This document shows positions 16,835-25,557 of a stretch of 64,000 bases of DNA, one piece after another; within the stretch, counting starts at the first letter, position 1, and each line of letters begins with the position of its first letter. A program made the translations under genes and the position numbers. The notes beneath the pieces were generated by a model that was not told the DNA's origin, searched no databases, and saw only the letters and a program-made list of their open reading frames with translations. The stretch is from Cryobacterium tagatosivorans (GTDB lineage: Bacteria; Actinomycetota; Actinomycetes; Actinomycetales; Microbacteriaceae): NCBI RefSeq assembly GCF_004402215.1, contig NZ_SOEZ01000054.1:62001-126000 (forward strand). The letters are read 5' to 3'.

Positions 16835-18118
16835 TCAGAGCCGGGCCAGCCTTTCGATGTCCTCGAGGAACTCGGCGGCGACCTGGGCGGAGACCGTCGT
16901 GCGGGTGGCGTCGATGGCCGAGAGGTAGTGCCCGGTGCCCGGGCCCTCCGGCGGGGACTCCTCGCCGCCGAAGAGCGCCTGTTCGAGCGCCTCCTGGGAG
17001 GCCCGCCGGGCGGCGTATTCGATGTCGGCGGGTGAGAACCCGTCGCTGGCGGCCACGAGCGCGGCCACGTCGACGTCGGCGGCCACCGTTGGCGGCAGGT
17101 AGCGCTCCCAGATGGCCTGGCGGGCGGCCTCGTCCGGCAGGCCGATCGGGATGACGTAGTCGAACCGGCCGTGCCGCAGGAACGCCGAATCGAGGGCGCG
17201 GATGAAATTCGTGGCGCAGACGAGGAGCCGGTTCGGCTGGTCCCGGAAGGCGGGGATGATCTTGAGAAGCTCATTGGTGACGCCCTGGAGCGCCGACGGC
17301 GGTTCGCCGCCGCGCTGGGCCGCGATCTCCTCCACCTCGTCGATGAAGACGACCACGTGTTCGAGCTCGGAGATCTTGATGAACGTCTCCCGGAGCGCGC
17401 CGGCCAGGCCCCGGGGATCGGCGGCGAGCCGGGACGGGAACACCTCGACGAAGGGCCATTCCAGCCGTGAGGCGATCGCCTTGGCGAAGGTCGTCTTGCC
17501 GGTGCCGGGAGGGCCGAAGAGGACCACGGCCTTCGGCGGCACGACGCCGTACTGTTCGGCCATGTCGGGTTTGGCCAGCGGCATGACCAGGCGCCGCTCG
17601 AGCAGCTCCTTCTCCCGCGCCATCCCGCCCACACCGGCCCAGAGGTCCCGCGGCAGCACGCGCCCGCCCAGTTCGCTGAGCGCCTTCAGCTCCTCCCGCT
17701 GCACCGGGATGTGGCGCTCGAAGTAGCGGAGGTTCTTCTTGACCTCGAAGCCCCGGTTGAGGAACGCGTCGACCCGGGTGGGCGATTCGGGCATGAGCGC
17801 GGACAGCTTCGCCAGGCCGGCCGGCGCCATCCGTCGTTCGAGCGCGGCCAGGAGGGCCGTGCCGATGCCCTGGCTCTGCCACGCTTCGGCGGTGGCCAGG
17901 AAGACGATCCAGCCCTGGGCGTGCGCGGCGCGACCGACGGCCGCGCCGACGACCTGGTCGCCGTGCACCGCGACCACCGCGTGGTCCTTCTGGCAGGACG
18001 CGAGCACCTCGGAGAGCCCGTACACCGGCTCCGCCGTCCCGGCCTTGATCTCCTCCCAGAGGGTCAGGATGCCGTCGAGGTCGTCCGCGTGGAAGTCCCG
18101 GATCCGCCAGCTCGTCAT
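16835..18118 (-). CDS. Fusion of GNAT acetyltransferase and AAA+ ATPase
   Basis: The 427-residue protein has two recognisable halves. Residues 1 to about 140 form a GNAT fold (RDFHADDLDGILTLWEEI, acetyl-CoA loop AEAWQSQGIGTALLAALERR, FLNRGFEVKKNLRYFERH). Residues about 165-400 form an AAA+ ATPase: Walker A LFGPPGTGKTTFAKA, Walker B VVVFIDEVEEIAAQ, sensor VCATNFI, arginine finger RHGRFD, and a small helical lid. The two halves are in one frame without a stop. AAA+ proteins of this kind remodel other proteins, so the acetyltransferase may act on a remodelled partner; that is inference. The 63-bp gap to uvrA-like suggests possible cotranscription. Confidence 0.85.
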   Translation of the reverse strand: MTSWRIRDFHADDLDGILTLWEEIKAGTAEPVYGLSEVLASCQKDHAVVAVHGDQVVGAAVGRAAHAQGWIVFLATAEAWQSQGIGTALLAALERRMAPAGLAKLSALMPESPTRVDAFLNRGFEVKKNLRYFERHIPVQREELKALSELGGRVLPRDLWAGVGGMAREKELLERRLVMPLAKPDMAEQYGVVPPKAVVLFGPPGTGKTTFAKAIASRLEWPFVEVFPSRLAADPRGLAGALRETFIKISELEHVVVFIDEVEEIAAQRGGEPPSALQGVTNELLKIIPAFRDQPNRLLVCATNFIRALDSAFLRHGRFDYVIPIGLPDEAARQAIWERYLPPTVAADVDVAALVAASDGFSPADIEYAARRASQEALEQALFGGEESPPEGPGTGHYLSAIDATRTTVSAQVAAEFLEDIERLARL

Positions 18119-18217
18119 GAGTGCTCCCTTGCCTAGGGGAACAAATCTAGGGCAACCGGGCCGGAGGCGTCCGGGAGATGTCGCTCGTGGTCGGCGCCCG
18201 AGCCCGGGGCGGGCCGA

Positions 18218-18243
18218 ACACTACCCTAACGTTAGGGTAGTGT
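18218..18243. promoter_or_regulatory. Perfect 26-bp palindrome, MerR operator upstream of merR
   Basis: ACACTACCCTAAC and its exact complement meet without spacer. The site lies 29 bp upstream of the MerR-family gene at 18273. TAGTGT at its right edge (18238-18243) can serve as a -10. A near-copy (one mismatch in 20 bp) with TAGAGT in the same relative position lies upstream of prfC at 22330-22349. Confidence 0.75.
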
Positions 18244-18272
18244 GTAAGTCAGCAGGGAAGAGGGGGTGCGGA

Positions 18273-18686
18273 ATGACGGGAAACACGGCGCCGGACGCGC
18301 CCACGGGCTCGGTGACAATGACGATGCACATCGGCGAACTCGCCGAGAAGACCGGACTGTCGCTGCGCACCATCCGCCACTACGACGAGATCGGTCTGCT
18401 CAAGGCATCCGGTCGCACCCACGGCGGCTTCCGCCTGTACTCCCAGGACGACCTCTCCAGGCTGAACCTCATCCGCCGGATGAAGCCGCTCGGCTTCACC
18501 CTCGACGAGATGATCGAGCTGCTGCGGGTGATCGGCACCCTGCAAAACGGCGCCGCCGGTCCTGGTGCCACCGATGTCCGCCTGGAACTGGAAGAATTCA
18601 TCGGGCAGGCCGTCTCTCGGCGGGAGAAGCTCCAGGAGCAGCTCCACATGGCCGACGAGTTCCTCGAACTTTTGCGTCACCAATAA
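18273..18686 (+). CDS. MerR-family transcriptional regulator
   Basis: The protein has 137 residues. A winged HTH (about 18-85) reads MHIGELAEKTGLSLRTIRHY and GLLKASGRTHGGFRLYS, followed by a helix LIRRMKPLGFTLDEMIELL and a dimerisation coiled coil. There are no clustered effector cysteines, so metal sensing is not suggested. ATG 18273 has AGAGGGGG upstream. A perfect 26-bp dyad 29 bp before the start is the expected autoregulatory site, and a near-identical dyad precedes prfC, which makes prfC a probable second target. It lies 123 bp ahead of rnj. Confidence 0.88.
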   Translation: MTGNTAPDAPTGSVTMTMHIGELAEKTGLSLRTIRHYDEIGLLKASGRTHGGFRLYSQDDLSRLNLIRRMKPLGFTLDEMIELLRVIGTLQNGAAGPGATDVRLELEEFIGQAVSRREKLQEQLHMADEFLELLRHQ

Positions 18687-18809
18687 CCACCACCCCGACC
18701 CGGCGCGCGCAGGCCGACCGGGTCGCCCCAGACATGCACGACGGATCGCCCGCTCCCGCGGGCACCGACTATCGAGACCGGCGCAGACGCGCAGTCTCAC
18801 CCTCACGAA

Positions 18810-20519
18810 ATGAGCTCCATGAGTAACCACGAACTCGACCTGTCCACCCCGCCGCCCCTGCCGAAGCGCGGCCTCCGCGTCATCGCGCTCGGCGGCCTGG
18901 GCGAGATCGGTCGCAACATGACCGTGTTCGAACACAAGGGCAAGCTCCTCATCGTCGACTGCGGCGTGCTCTTCCCCGAGGAGAACCAGCCGGGCATCAA
19001 CGTGATCCTGCCCGACTTCTCGGCCATCAGGGACCGGCTCCAGGACATCGAAGCGATCGTGCTCACCCACGGCCACGAAGACCACATCGGCGGCGTCCCG
19101 TACCTGCTGCGCGAGCGGTCCGACATCCCCGTCATCGGCTCGGAGCTCACCCTCGCCTTCCTCAGCGCCAAGCTGCAGGAGCACCGCATCACGCCGCGCC
19201 TGGTGCAGGTCGAGGAAGGCCAGCGCCGCAGCGCCGGCCCGTTCGACCTCGAGTTCCTGGCCGTCAACCACTCCATCCCCGACGGGCTCGCGATCGCGAT
19301 CCGCACCGAGGCCGGCCTCGTGCTGCACACCGGCGACTTCAAGATGGACCAGTTCCCGCTCGACAAGCGCCTGACCGACCTCCCCGGCTTCGCCCGGCTC
19401 GGTGAAGAGGGCGTCGACCTCTTCCTCACCGACTCGACCAATGCCGAGGTGCCCGGGTTCACGGTCACCGAGGAGGAGATTCGCCCGGCGATCGACGCCG
19501 TGTTCCGCACCGCGCCGCGCCGCATCATCGTCTCCAGCTTCGCCAGCCACGTGCATCGCATCCAGCAGGTCATCGACGCCGCCGTGCGGCACAACCGCAA
19601 GGTCGCGTTCGTCGGCCGCTCCATGGTGCGCAACATGGGCATCGCCGGCGACCTGGGCTTCCTCAACATCCCCAAGGGCCTCATCGTCGACATGAAGGCG
19701 CTCGAACGGATGAAGGACGACAAGGTCGTGCTCATCTGCACCGGATCGCAGGGCGAGCCCATGGCCGCGCTGTCGCGGATGGCCAACCGCGAGCACGTGA
19801 TCAAGATCGGCGAGGGCGACACGGTGCTCCTGGCCAGCTCTCTGATCCCGGGCAACGAGAACGCGATCTACCGCGTGATCAACGGGCTGACCCGCTGGGG
19901 CGCCAACGTCGTGCACAAGGGCAACGCCCGCGTGCACGTCTCCGGACACGCCAGCGCCGGCGAACTCGTCTACTGCTACAACCTCGTCAAGCCGACGAAC
20001 GTCATGCCGGTGCACGGTGAGTGGCGCCACCTCAAGGCCAACGCGGATCTCGCCATCCGCACCGGCGTCGACGCCGACCGCGTGCTGATCGTGGAGGACG
20101 GCGTCGTCGTCGACCTCATCGACGGCAAGGCCCGGATCACCGGCCGCGTGCCGGTCGAGCTCGTGTTCGTCGACGGCATGACCGTCGGCGGCGAGGACGC
20201 GCAGAAGGTCTCGCAGGAGGCCATGGCGCACCGGGTGAAGCTCGCCGAAGAGGGCGCGATCACCATCCTCGGCATCCTGAACACGAAGACCGGCCTGCTG
20301 GCCGAGCCGGTGGAGTTCATCTCCCGCGGTTTCGTGCACGACGCCGAGTGGGTTCGCGGTGCGACCAAGGCGATCGACGACGCGATGCGGGTCGCCAACA
20401 AGATCAAGCTCGTCGATGGCCCGGCGCTCGAGCACATCTTCACCGACAGCGTGACCCGGTGGATGCAGCGCAAGTACCGCCGCCACCCCGTCATCACCTC
20501 GATCGTCGTCGACGCCTAA
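18810..20519 (+). CDS. rnj: Ribonuclease J
   Basis: The 569-residue protein is a metallo-beta-lactamase/beta-CASP ribonuclease with 5'-3' exonuclease and endonuclease activity on mRNA and rRNA precursors. Motifs: LGGLGEIGRNM, the zinc motif HGHEDHIGG, HTGDFKMD, beta-CASP TDSTNAEVPG, CTGSQGEP, and HVSGHASAGEL. A C-terminal domain ends RRHPVITSIVVDA. In many actinobacteria rnj follows dapA; here it follows a MerR gene instead. ATG 18819 is an alternative start, and the Shine-Dalgarno sequence is weak for both. A strong terminator follows. Confidence 0.95.
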   Translation: MSSMSNHELDLSTPPPLPKRGLRVIALGGLGEIGRNMTVFEHKGKLLIVDCGVLFPEENQPGINVILPDFSAIRDRLQDIEAIVLTHGHEDHIGGVPYLLRERSDIPVIGSELTLAFLSAKLQEHRITPRLVQVEEGQRRSAGPFDLEFLAVNHSIPDGLAIAIRTEAGLVLHTGDFKMDQFPLDKRLTDLPGFARLGEEGVDLFLTDSTNAEVPGFTVTEEEIRPAIDAVFRTAPRRIIVSSFASHVHRIQQVIDAAVRHNRKVAFVGRSMVRNMGIAGDLGFLNIPKGLIVDMKALERMKDDKVVLICTGSQGEPMAALSRMANREHVIKIGEGDTVLLASSLIPGNENAIYRVINGLTRWGANVVHKGNARVHVSGHASAGELVYCYNLVKPTNVMPVHGEWRHLKANADLAIRTGVDADRVLIVEDGVVVDLIDGKARITGRVPVELVFVDGMTVGGEDAQKVSQEAMAHRVKLAEEGAITILGILNTKTGLLAEPVEFISRGFVHDAEWVRGATKAIDDAMRVANKIKLVDGPALEHIFTDSVTRWMQRKYRRHPVITSIVVDA

Positions 20520-20531
20520 GTCCGCGACAAG

Positions 20532-20566
20532 AAAACGGCGGGGCCCCACGGGGCCCCGCCGTTTTT
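20532..20566 (+). terminator. Rho-independent terminator of rnj
   Basis: A 16-bp GC-rich stem (AAAACGGCGGGGCCCC and complement) is followed by GTTTTT. Because the stem also begins with AAAA, it can act in both directions, suiting the convergent rnj and prfC genes. Confidence 0.88.
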
Positions 20567-20581
20567 CTCGTTTAACCCATC

Positions 20582-20644
20582 CGCCGAACTGTGAGTTTGG
20601 CACCTTCCCGGGGCCGGCGAAGGTGCCAAACTCACAGTTCGGCG
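20582..20644. repeat. Long inverted repeat, family A copy 1
   Basis: The arms (20582-20607 and 20619-20644) are exact complements over 26 bp, with core AACTGTGAGTTTGGCACC, around an 11-nt loop. Related copies are at 38472-38534, 58893-58955 and 61807-61868. It lies just past a complete terminator between convergent rnj and prfC, so it is not needed to end rnj transcription. Confidence 0.85.
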
Positions 20645-20666
20645 AAGGGTGGCGAGGCGGAGGGGG

Positions 20667-22292
20667 TTAGGGGGCCGGGGCGCCGGCGGCGAGGTCTTCC
20701 AGGAGGATCTCCGGGTGGTCCCGCTCCGTGTTGCGGAGGCGCCAGGGCGTGCTGAAGAGGGCGAGCAGCGTGCCGTCGGTGCGCATCAGCACCTCGACCT
20801 GCCGGTCGTGCCCGAGGATGAGGGCGCTCTCCTTGTCGGTGCGCCGGGCGAGCTGGTAGGGCAGCGCCTCCATCCGGATGGCCGCACCGAAGTCGTGGGT
20901 CATCCGTTCTTCGACGACCTCGAACTGCATCGGGCCGACGGCGCCGAGCACCGGGGCCTGGTCGCCGCGGAGCTCTGAGCGCATGACCTGGATGACGCCC
21001 TCGTGGTCGAGCTGGTCGATGCCGCGACGGAACTGCTTGTGCTTGCTCGTGTCCGCGGGGCGCACGACCCGGAAGTGCTCAGGGGCGAAGATCGGCAGCG
21101 CCGGGAAGGCGACGGCGTCGCCCTCGAAGATCGTGTCGCCGACCCGCAGTGCTGAGGCGTTGACCAGGCCGACGATGTCGCCGGGCCAGGCCTCGTCGGC
21201 CACCTCGCGCTCCTTGCCGAACAGGTGCTGCGCGTACTTCGTCGCGAACGGCCGGCCGGAGGCGGCGTGGGTGACGATCATGCCGCGCCGGAACTGGCCG
21301 GAGCAGACCCGCACGAAGGCGACGTAGTCGCGGTGCGAGCTGTTCATGCCCGACTGCACCTTGAAGACGAAGCCGGAGAACTCCGAGCTCACCGCCCGGC
21401 GGCCGCCGACGGCGTCTTCCCGGGCCTCGGCGGCCGGGGCGAAGTCGACGAGTGTGTCGAGGATGTGCTGCACGCCGAAGTTGAGGACGGCCGCGGAGAA
21501 TAGGACCGGCGTGGTTTCGCCGGCCAGGAACCGGGCCTGGTCGTGGTTCTGGTCTTCTTCGGCCAGCAGCTCGGATTCCTCGGCGGCGGCGATCCAGGCG
21601 TCACCCTCTTCGGTGGCCGCCACGTCGGCGCTGATCCGTTCGGAGTCCGCGGTGGTCGCGCCGCCGGCGGTGCGGGTGAACCGGATGAACTCGTCGGTGT
21701 CGCGCTCGATCACGCCGCGGAAGTCGCCGGCAATGCCGACCGGCCAGGTCAGCGGGGTGGGCACGAGGCCGGTGCGGGTGCGGATCTCGTCCATCAGGTC
21801 GAGCGCGGCGGAGCCGGGCCGGTCCCACTTGTTGATCACGGTGATCACAGGGATGCCGCGCTGCTTGCAGACCGCGAACAGCTTCATGGTCTGCACCTCG
21901 AGGCCCTTGCTCGCGTCGACGAGCATGACCGCGGCGTCGACGGCGGAGAGCACGCGGAAGGTGTCCTCGGAGAAGTCGGCGTGGCCGGGGGTGTCGACCA
22001 GGTTGATCACGCTGTCGCGGTATTCGAACTGGATCGCCGCCGAGGTGATCGAGATGCCTCGGGCCTGTTCCATGGCCATCCAGTCCGACACGGTGCCGCG
22101 TCGGCCGGCCTTGCCGTGCGTCGCGCCGGCGCTGGTGATCGCGCGCGCGTGCAGGAGCAGGGCCTCGGTGAGCGTGGACTTGCCGGCGTCGGGGTGCGAG
22201 ATCACCGCGAAGGTGCGGCGACGGGTGGCTTCGGCCTGCACCTGGGGGTTCTGCTGGACCGGTGGGTTGGAGACGTCAGTGAGCGAGGTCAT
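20667..22292 (-). CDS. prfC: Peptide chain release factor 3
   Basis: RF3 is the GTPase that recycles RF1/RF2 from the ribosome. The 541-residue protein has G1 AVISHPDAGKSTLTEA, switch residues GISITSAAIQFEY, G3 DTPGHADFSEDT, G4 NKWD and the RF3-type domain III near the C terminus (PMQFEVVEERM). The start is ATG 22292, with GGAAGGAG upstream; an in-frame upstream extension has no such site. A palindrome matching the operator of the MerR gene at 18273 lies 38 bp upstream, suggesting that RF3 level is under specific transcriptional control here. Confidence 0.93.
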   Translation of the reverse strand: MTSLTDVSNPPVQQNPQVQAEATRRRTFAVISHPDAGKSTLTEALLLHARAITSAGATHGKAGRRGTVSDWMAMEQARGISITSAAIQFEYRDSVINLVDTPGHADFSEDTFRVLSAVDAAVMLVDASKGLEVQTMKLFAVCKQRGIPVITVINKWDRPGSAALDLMDEIRTRTGLVPTPLTWPVGIAGDFRGVIERDTDEFIRFTRTAGGATTADSERISADVAATEEGDAWIAAAEESELLAEEDQNHDQARFLAGETTPVLFSAAVLNFGVQHILDTLVDFAPAAEAREDAVGGRRAVSSEFSGFVFKVQSGMNSSHRDYVAFVRVCSGQFRRGMIVTHAASGRPFATKYAQHLFGKEREVADEAWPGDIVGLVNASALRVGDTIFEGDAVAFPALPIFAPEHFRVVRPADTSKHKQFRRGIDQLDHEGVIQVMRSELRGDQAPVLGAVGPMQFEVVEERMTHDFGAAIRMEALPYQLARRTDKESALILGHDRQVEVLMRTDGTLLALFSTPWRLRNTERDHPEILLEDLAAGAPAP

Positions 22293-22329
22293 GGATTCTC
22301 CTTCCGCGGATGATTCCAGACCTACCACT

Positions 22330-22349
22330 CTACCCTAACGTGAGGGTAG
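22330..22349. promoter_or_regulatory. Near-perfect palindrome upstream of prfC, matching the merR operator
   Basis: CTACCCTAAC and GTGAGGGTAG pair at 9 of 10 positions. On the minus strand the dyad is followed by TAGAGT at the place where the merR copy (18218-18243) has TAGTGT. It starts 38 bp upstream of the prfC ATG. Confidence 0.7.
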
Positions 22350-22403
22350 GTTCTGATGCCCGGCCGGCCCCTCGACGACGAGGTCTGGACGCGCGTGCCG
22401 TGC

Positions 22404-23009
22404 TCAGGGAGCGGGCTCCGGGCCACCCAGGGCGGAACCCCCGCGGGCCACCGATGACTTGCCCGGGTCCGGCGCGCCGAGGGTCGACGAGCCGGCGCGC
22501 GGCGTGAGGCCGAGCAGCCGCACGATTTCCGCGGCCTCCTCGGCCGGGGCACGACCGGCCTCGATCGTGATCGCCCGCTCGTCCGCCCCGGGCGGCTCGA
22601 GGGTCGCCACCTGCGAGTCGAGCAGCGACGGCGGCATGTAGTGATCCATCCGGGTGGCGAGCCGGCGGCCGATCAGATCCTTCGACCCGGCCAGGTGCAC
22701 GAAGATCACGTTTTTCTCGCGCAGCACGTCGCGGTAACGGCGCTTGAGCGCCGAGCAGGTGATGATGCCCGGCACCCCGGCCATGGTGTGCTCGATGATC
22801 CAGGACGAGATGGTGTCGAGCCACGGGGCGCGATCCTCGTCGGTGAGCGGATGCCCCGCCGCCATTTTGGCCACGTTCTCGGCCGGGTGGAGGTCGTCGC
22901 CTTCCTCGAGGTCCCAGCCGAGCTGGCCGGCGAGGATGCCGGCCACCGTCGACTTGCCCGACCCGGACACGCCCATGATCACGAGCACCGGCTGCTGTTC
23001 CTCGATCAT
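22404..23009 (-). CDS. gntK: Gluconokinase
   Basis: The 201-residue P-loop kinase phosphorylates gluconate to 6-phosphogluconate for the pentose phosphate pathway. Motifs: VIMGVSGSGKSTVA (Walker A), EGDDLHP, KMAAGHPLTDEDRAPWL, CSALKRRYRD, and FVHLAGSKDLI. The C-terminal 30 residues (PRAGSSTLGAPDPGKS...) are a low-complexity tail beyond the usual 165-175 residue enzyme. It starts one base after the gntP stop, so the two are translationally coupled. Confidence 0.92.
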   Translation of the reverse strand: MIEEQQPVLVIMGVSGSGKSTVAGILAGQLGWDLEEGDDLHPAENVAKMAAGHPLTDEDRAPWLDTISSWIIEHTMAGVPGIITCSALKRRYRDVLREKNVIFVHLAGSKDLIGRRLATRMDHYMPPSLLDSQVATLEPPGADERAITIEAGRAPAEEAAEIVRLLGLTPRAGSSTLGAPDPGKSSVARGGSALGGPEPAP

Positions 23010-23010
23010 G

Positions 23011-24408
23011 CTAGATCACGATGTTCAGGAGGAGGACGCCGGCCAGCCCGGTGACCGAGATGACGCACTCCATCACGGTCCAGGTCTTGAGGTTCTGGCC
23101 GACGGTGGTGCCGAGGTACTCCTTGACCAGCCAGAATCCGGCGTCGTTCACGTGCGAGAGGAACAGGGAGCCCGCACCGATGGCCAGCACCATGAGGGAG
23201 ACATCCGTGGCGCCGAGGTTCGCGGCCACTGGCGCGAGGATGCCGGCGGCGGTCACGGTCGCGACCGTGGCGGAGCCGGTGGCCACGCGGACGAGGGCCG
23301 CGACGATCCAGGCCAGCACCAGGACGGAGACGCTGCTGCCGTTGACGGCATCCGCGATCACTGTGCCGATCCCGGTGTCGATCAGGACCTGCTTGAACCC
23401 GCCGCCGGCGCCCACGATGAGCAGGATGCCCGCGATCGGCGGCAGGGAGTCGGCCAGCGACTTCGAGACGGCGTTGCGGTCCATTCCGCCGCCGCGACCG
23501 AAGGCGATCATCGCGTAGATGACGGCCAGGCCGAGCGCGATCATCGGGGTGCCGAGGAAGTCGAGCGTGGCGTTCAGCGGTTCCGTGGACCCGGGGCTGA
23601 GCGCATTCGAGATCGACTTGGCGAGCATGAGGACGACGGGGAGCAGGATGCCGGTGACCGCGACGAGGGTGCTCGGGCGCTTGATCGTGGTGACGTCGAC
23701 GCCCTGGTCTTCGGGCGTGACGAACATCTCCGGAACGGGAAGGGTGACCCAGCGGGCGGCGAGCTTGCTGAACAGCGGGCCCGCGACGATCACGGTCGGG
23801 ATCGCGATGAGCACGCCGATCGCCAGGGTCAGGCCGAGGTTCGCGCCGAGGGTGGTCACGGCGACGAGCGGGCCGGGGTGCGGCGGCACGAGGCCGTGCA
23901 TGACCGAGAGGCCGGCGAGGGCCGGGATGGCGATGCGGATGAGCGACACCCCGCTGCGGCGGGCGACGAGGATGATCACCGGGATGAGCAGCACGAGGCC
24001 GACCTCGAAGAACATCGGCAGGCCGATCAGCCCGCCGATCAGGGCCATCGTCCACGGGAGGGTGCGGGTGCTGGAGCGGCTCACCAGGGAGTCGACGATG
24101 CGGTCGGCTCCGCCGGAGTCGGCCAGCAGCTTGCCGAACATGGCGCCGAAGCCGACGAGGATGCCGACGCCCGCCATGGTCGCGCCGAATCCGGCGCCGA
24201 AGCTGGTGACGGCCGCGTTGGGGGCGAGTCCCGCGCCGACGCCGACGCCGATCGCGCCGATCGCGAGGGCGAGGAACGGGTGCACCTTGAGCCAGGTGAT
24301 GAGCACGATGATGACGGCGACGCCGATGATCGCGGCGAGGATGAGCTGCAGGTCACTGCCGGCCGGTTCGATGGGAGCCACCGGCGGAGCGGCAAGGGCG
24401 AAATTCAT
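23011..24408 (-). CDS. gntP: Gluconate:H+ symporter, GntP family
   Basis: The 465-residue protein has about 12-14 membrane segments. Family signatures include GFGAMFGKLLADSGGADRI, GLPMFFEVGLVLLIP, VPPHPGPLVAV, GAGGGFKQVLIDTG and SHVNDAGFWLVKEYLG. It imports gluconate for the kinase encoded next. ATG 24408 is chosen, since earlier in-frame residues lie in the promoter region. A FadR-type GntR gene is divergent, with repeated GATAAATC boxes between the two. Confidence 0.92.
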   Translation of the reverse strand: MNFALAAPPVAPIEPAGSDLQLILAAIIGVAVIIVLITWLKVHPFLALAIGAIGVGVGAGLAPNAAVTSFGAGFGATMAGVGILVGFGAMFGKLLADSGGADRIVDSLVSRSSTRTLPWTMALIGGLIGLPMFFEVGLVLLIPVIILVARRSGVSLIRIAIPALAGLSVMHGLVPPHPGPLVAVTTLGANLGLTLAIGVLIAIPTVIVAGPLFSKLAARWVTLPVPEMFVTPEDQGVDVTTIKRPSTLVAVTGILLPVVLMLAKSISNALSPGSTEPLNATLDFLGTPMIALGLAVIYAMIAFGRGGGMDRNAVSKSLADSLPPIAGILLIVGAGGGFKQVLIDTGIGTVIADAVNGSSVSVLVLAWIVAALVRVATGSATVATVTAAGILAPVAANLGATDVSLMVLAIGAGSLFLSHVNDAGFWLVKEYLGTTVGQNLKTWTVMECVISVTGLAGVLLLNIVI

Positions 24409-24521
24409 GCTGGAATATCCATTCTGGGCCCGCGTCGCTGCGACCTCATTGTCAGGTGAAGCACGCGCCGCACCCGCTCCCGCCCCGAGTCGGGCATAGT
24501 GGAGGTGCGGCACGCGTTTTT

Positions 24522-24546
24522 GATAAATCCGATAAATCAGATTTAT
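24522..24546. promoter_or_regulatory. Probable GntR operator between gntP and gntR
   Basis: GATAAATC occurs twice (24522-24529, 24531-24538), and the second copy pairs with GATTTAT (24540-24546) around a central A, giving a 15-bp dyad. It is the only AT-rich island between the divergent gntP and gntR starts, and TTATAG/TATAGA at its right edge can act as a -10 for gntR. Confidence 0.65.
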
Positions 24547-24626
24547 AGAGTGTCACACGACGAGGGCGAAGCCGTCAACCTCGACACGAGCGTCGCGCGT
24601 CACGCACGCGCAGGGAGCGAAGCCGG

Positions 24627-25364
24627 ATGAGCCGTGGTGCGGGCGGAGAACCCTGGCGCGAGCGCGGCCTCCATGCCCGGGTCGTGAACTCCCTGGGCCA
24701 GGACTTCGTCGACGGGCGCTACGCGGCCGGTGACATCCTCAACCTCGACCGGATCAGCGAGACCTTCGCCGTCTCGCGGTCGGTCATCCGTGAGGCCCTC
24801 CGGGTGCTCCAGTCGCTCGGCATGGTCGAACCGCGCCAGCGCCTCGGCACGCAGGTGCTGCCCCGGGACTCGTGGGACCTGATGAACCCGCACATCATCG
24901 TGTGGCGCGGCCGCGGCGCGGAGTACTTCACCCAGATGCGCGAGCTGCTCGAACTGCGCCTCGGCATCGAACCGGTCGCCGCCCGGCTGAGCGCGCGGAT
25001 GATGACGGCCGGGCAGCGGGCAGCCGTCGTGAAGGCGGCCGAGGCGATGGTCGGGGCCGACCTCGCCCGCGACGGGCGCGCCTTCCTCGAGGCCGACATC
25101 GACTTCCACGCGCTGATCCTGACCGGATCGGGCAACGCCGTGATCGGCCACTTCGCCGCGACCGTGGAGGCCCTGCTGCGCACCCGCGTCGAGGAGAGGC
25201 GCTTCACGATCACCGAGTACACGCCGGCGTCGGCGCACCGGCACAACGAGCTCGCCCAGGCGCTCGCCGCCGGGGACGAGGACGCCGCGTACCGCTGGGC
25301 CTACGCGACGATCGAGGCCACCCTCGGCGAATTCGGCCAGCAGTCCGGCACTCGCGCCCAGTAA
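24627..25364 (+). CDS. FadR-subfamily GntR regulator, probably of gluconate genes
   Basis: The 245-residue protein has an N-terminal winged HTH (about 15-80; RISETFAVSRSVIREALRVL, GMVEPRQRLGTQVLP) and a C-terminal all-helical FCD domain (about 100-235). Metal-binding histidines are likely in DIDFHALIL, GHF and HRHNEL. It is divergent from gntP-gntK with an AT-rich dyad between them. By family precedent it would repress gluconate uptake until gluconate or a phosphorylated form binds; this is inferred from context. Confidence 0.88.
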   Translation: MSRGAGGEPWRERGLHARVVNSLGQDFVDGRYAAGDILNLDRISETFAVSRSVIREALRVLQSLGMVEPRQRLGTQVLPRDSWDLMNPHIIVWRGRGAEYFTQMRELLELRLGIEPVAARLSARMMTAGQRAAVVKAAEAMVGADLARDGRAFLEADIDFHALILTGSGNAVIGHFAATVEALLRTRVEERRFTITEYTPASAHRHNELAQALAAGDEDAAYRWAYATIEATLGEFGQQSGTRAQ

Positions 25365-25386
25365 TCCAGCACCCCCGCCCTTCCCG

Positions 25387-25446
25387 GTTGAGCCGCGGAG
25401 AAAGTACCCTCGCCGGCCCGCGGAAGGTGCTTTGTCCGCAACTGAG
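25387..25446. repeat. Long inverted repeat, family B copy 1
   Basis: Diverged arms of about 25 bp (25387-25411 and 25423-25446, core AAAGTACC / GGTGCTTTGTCCGC) surround an 11-nt loop. It lies 22 bp after the gntR stop codon and may mark its transcript end. Confidence 0.75.
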
Positions 25447-25528
25447 CGGCTGACGGGCCGCGGGTCCGGCGGGGCTCAGAGCGCTGCCGGGGCCTCCCGC
25501 GCCGCCCGATCCGACGCGCCGGGATTCC

Positions 25529-25557
25529 TTGACATCGTTTCTCTTAACCGGTTTAGT
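25529..25557 (+). promoter_or_regulatory. Promoter with embedded LacI-type operator
   Basis: TTGACA (25529-25534) and TTTAGT (25552-25557) are 17 bp apart. Between them lies TTAACCGGTTTA (25544-25555), a dyad of the LacI/GalR type with the central CCGG. It precedes the secreted glycosidase-like gene by about 90 bp, so a sugar-responsive LacI-family repressor encoded elsewhere probably controls that gene. Confidence 0.65.

Noticed and set aside
20582-20644. Family A repeats as a CRISPR array
   Set aside because: Copies are isolated by many kilobases, with no regular spacers and no cas genes.
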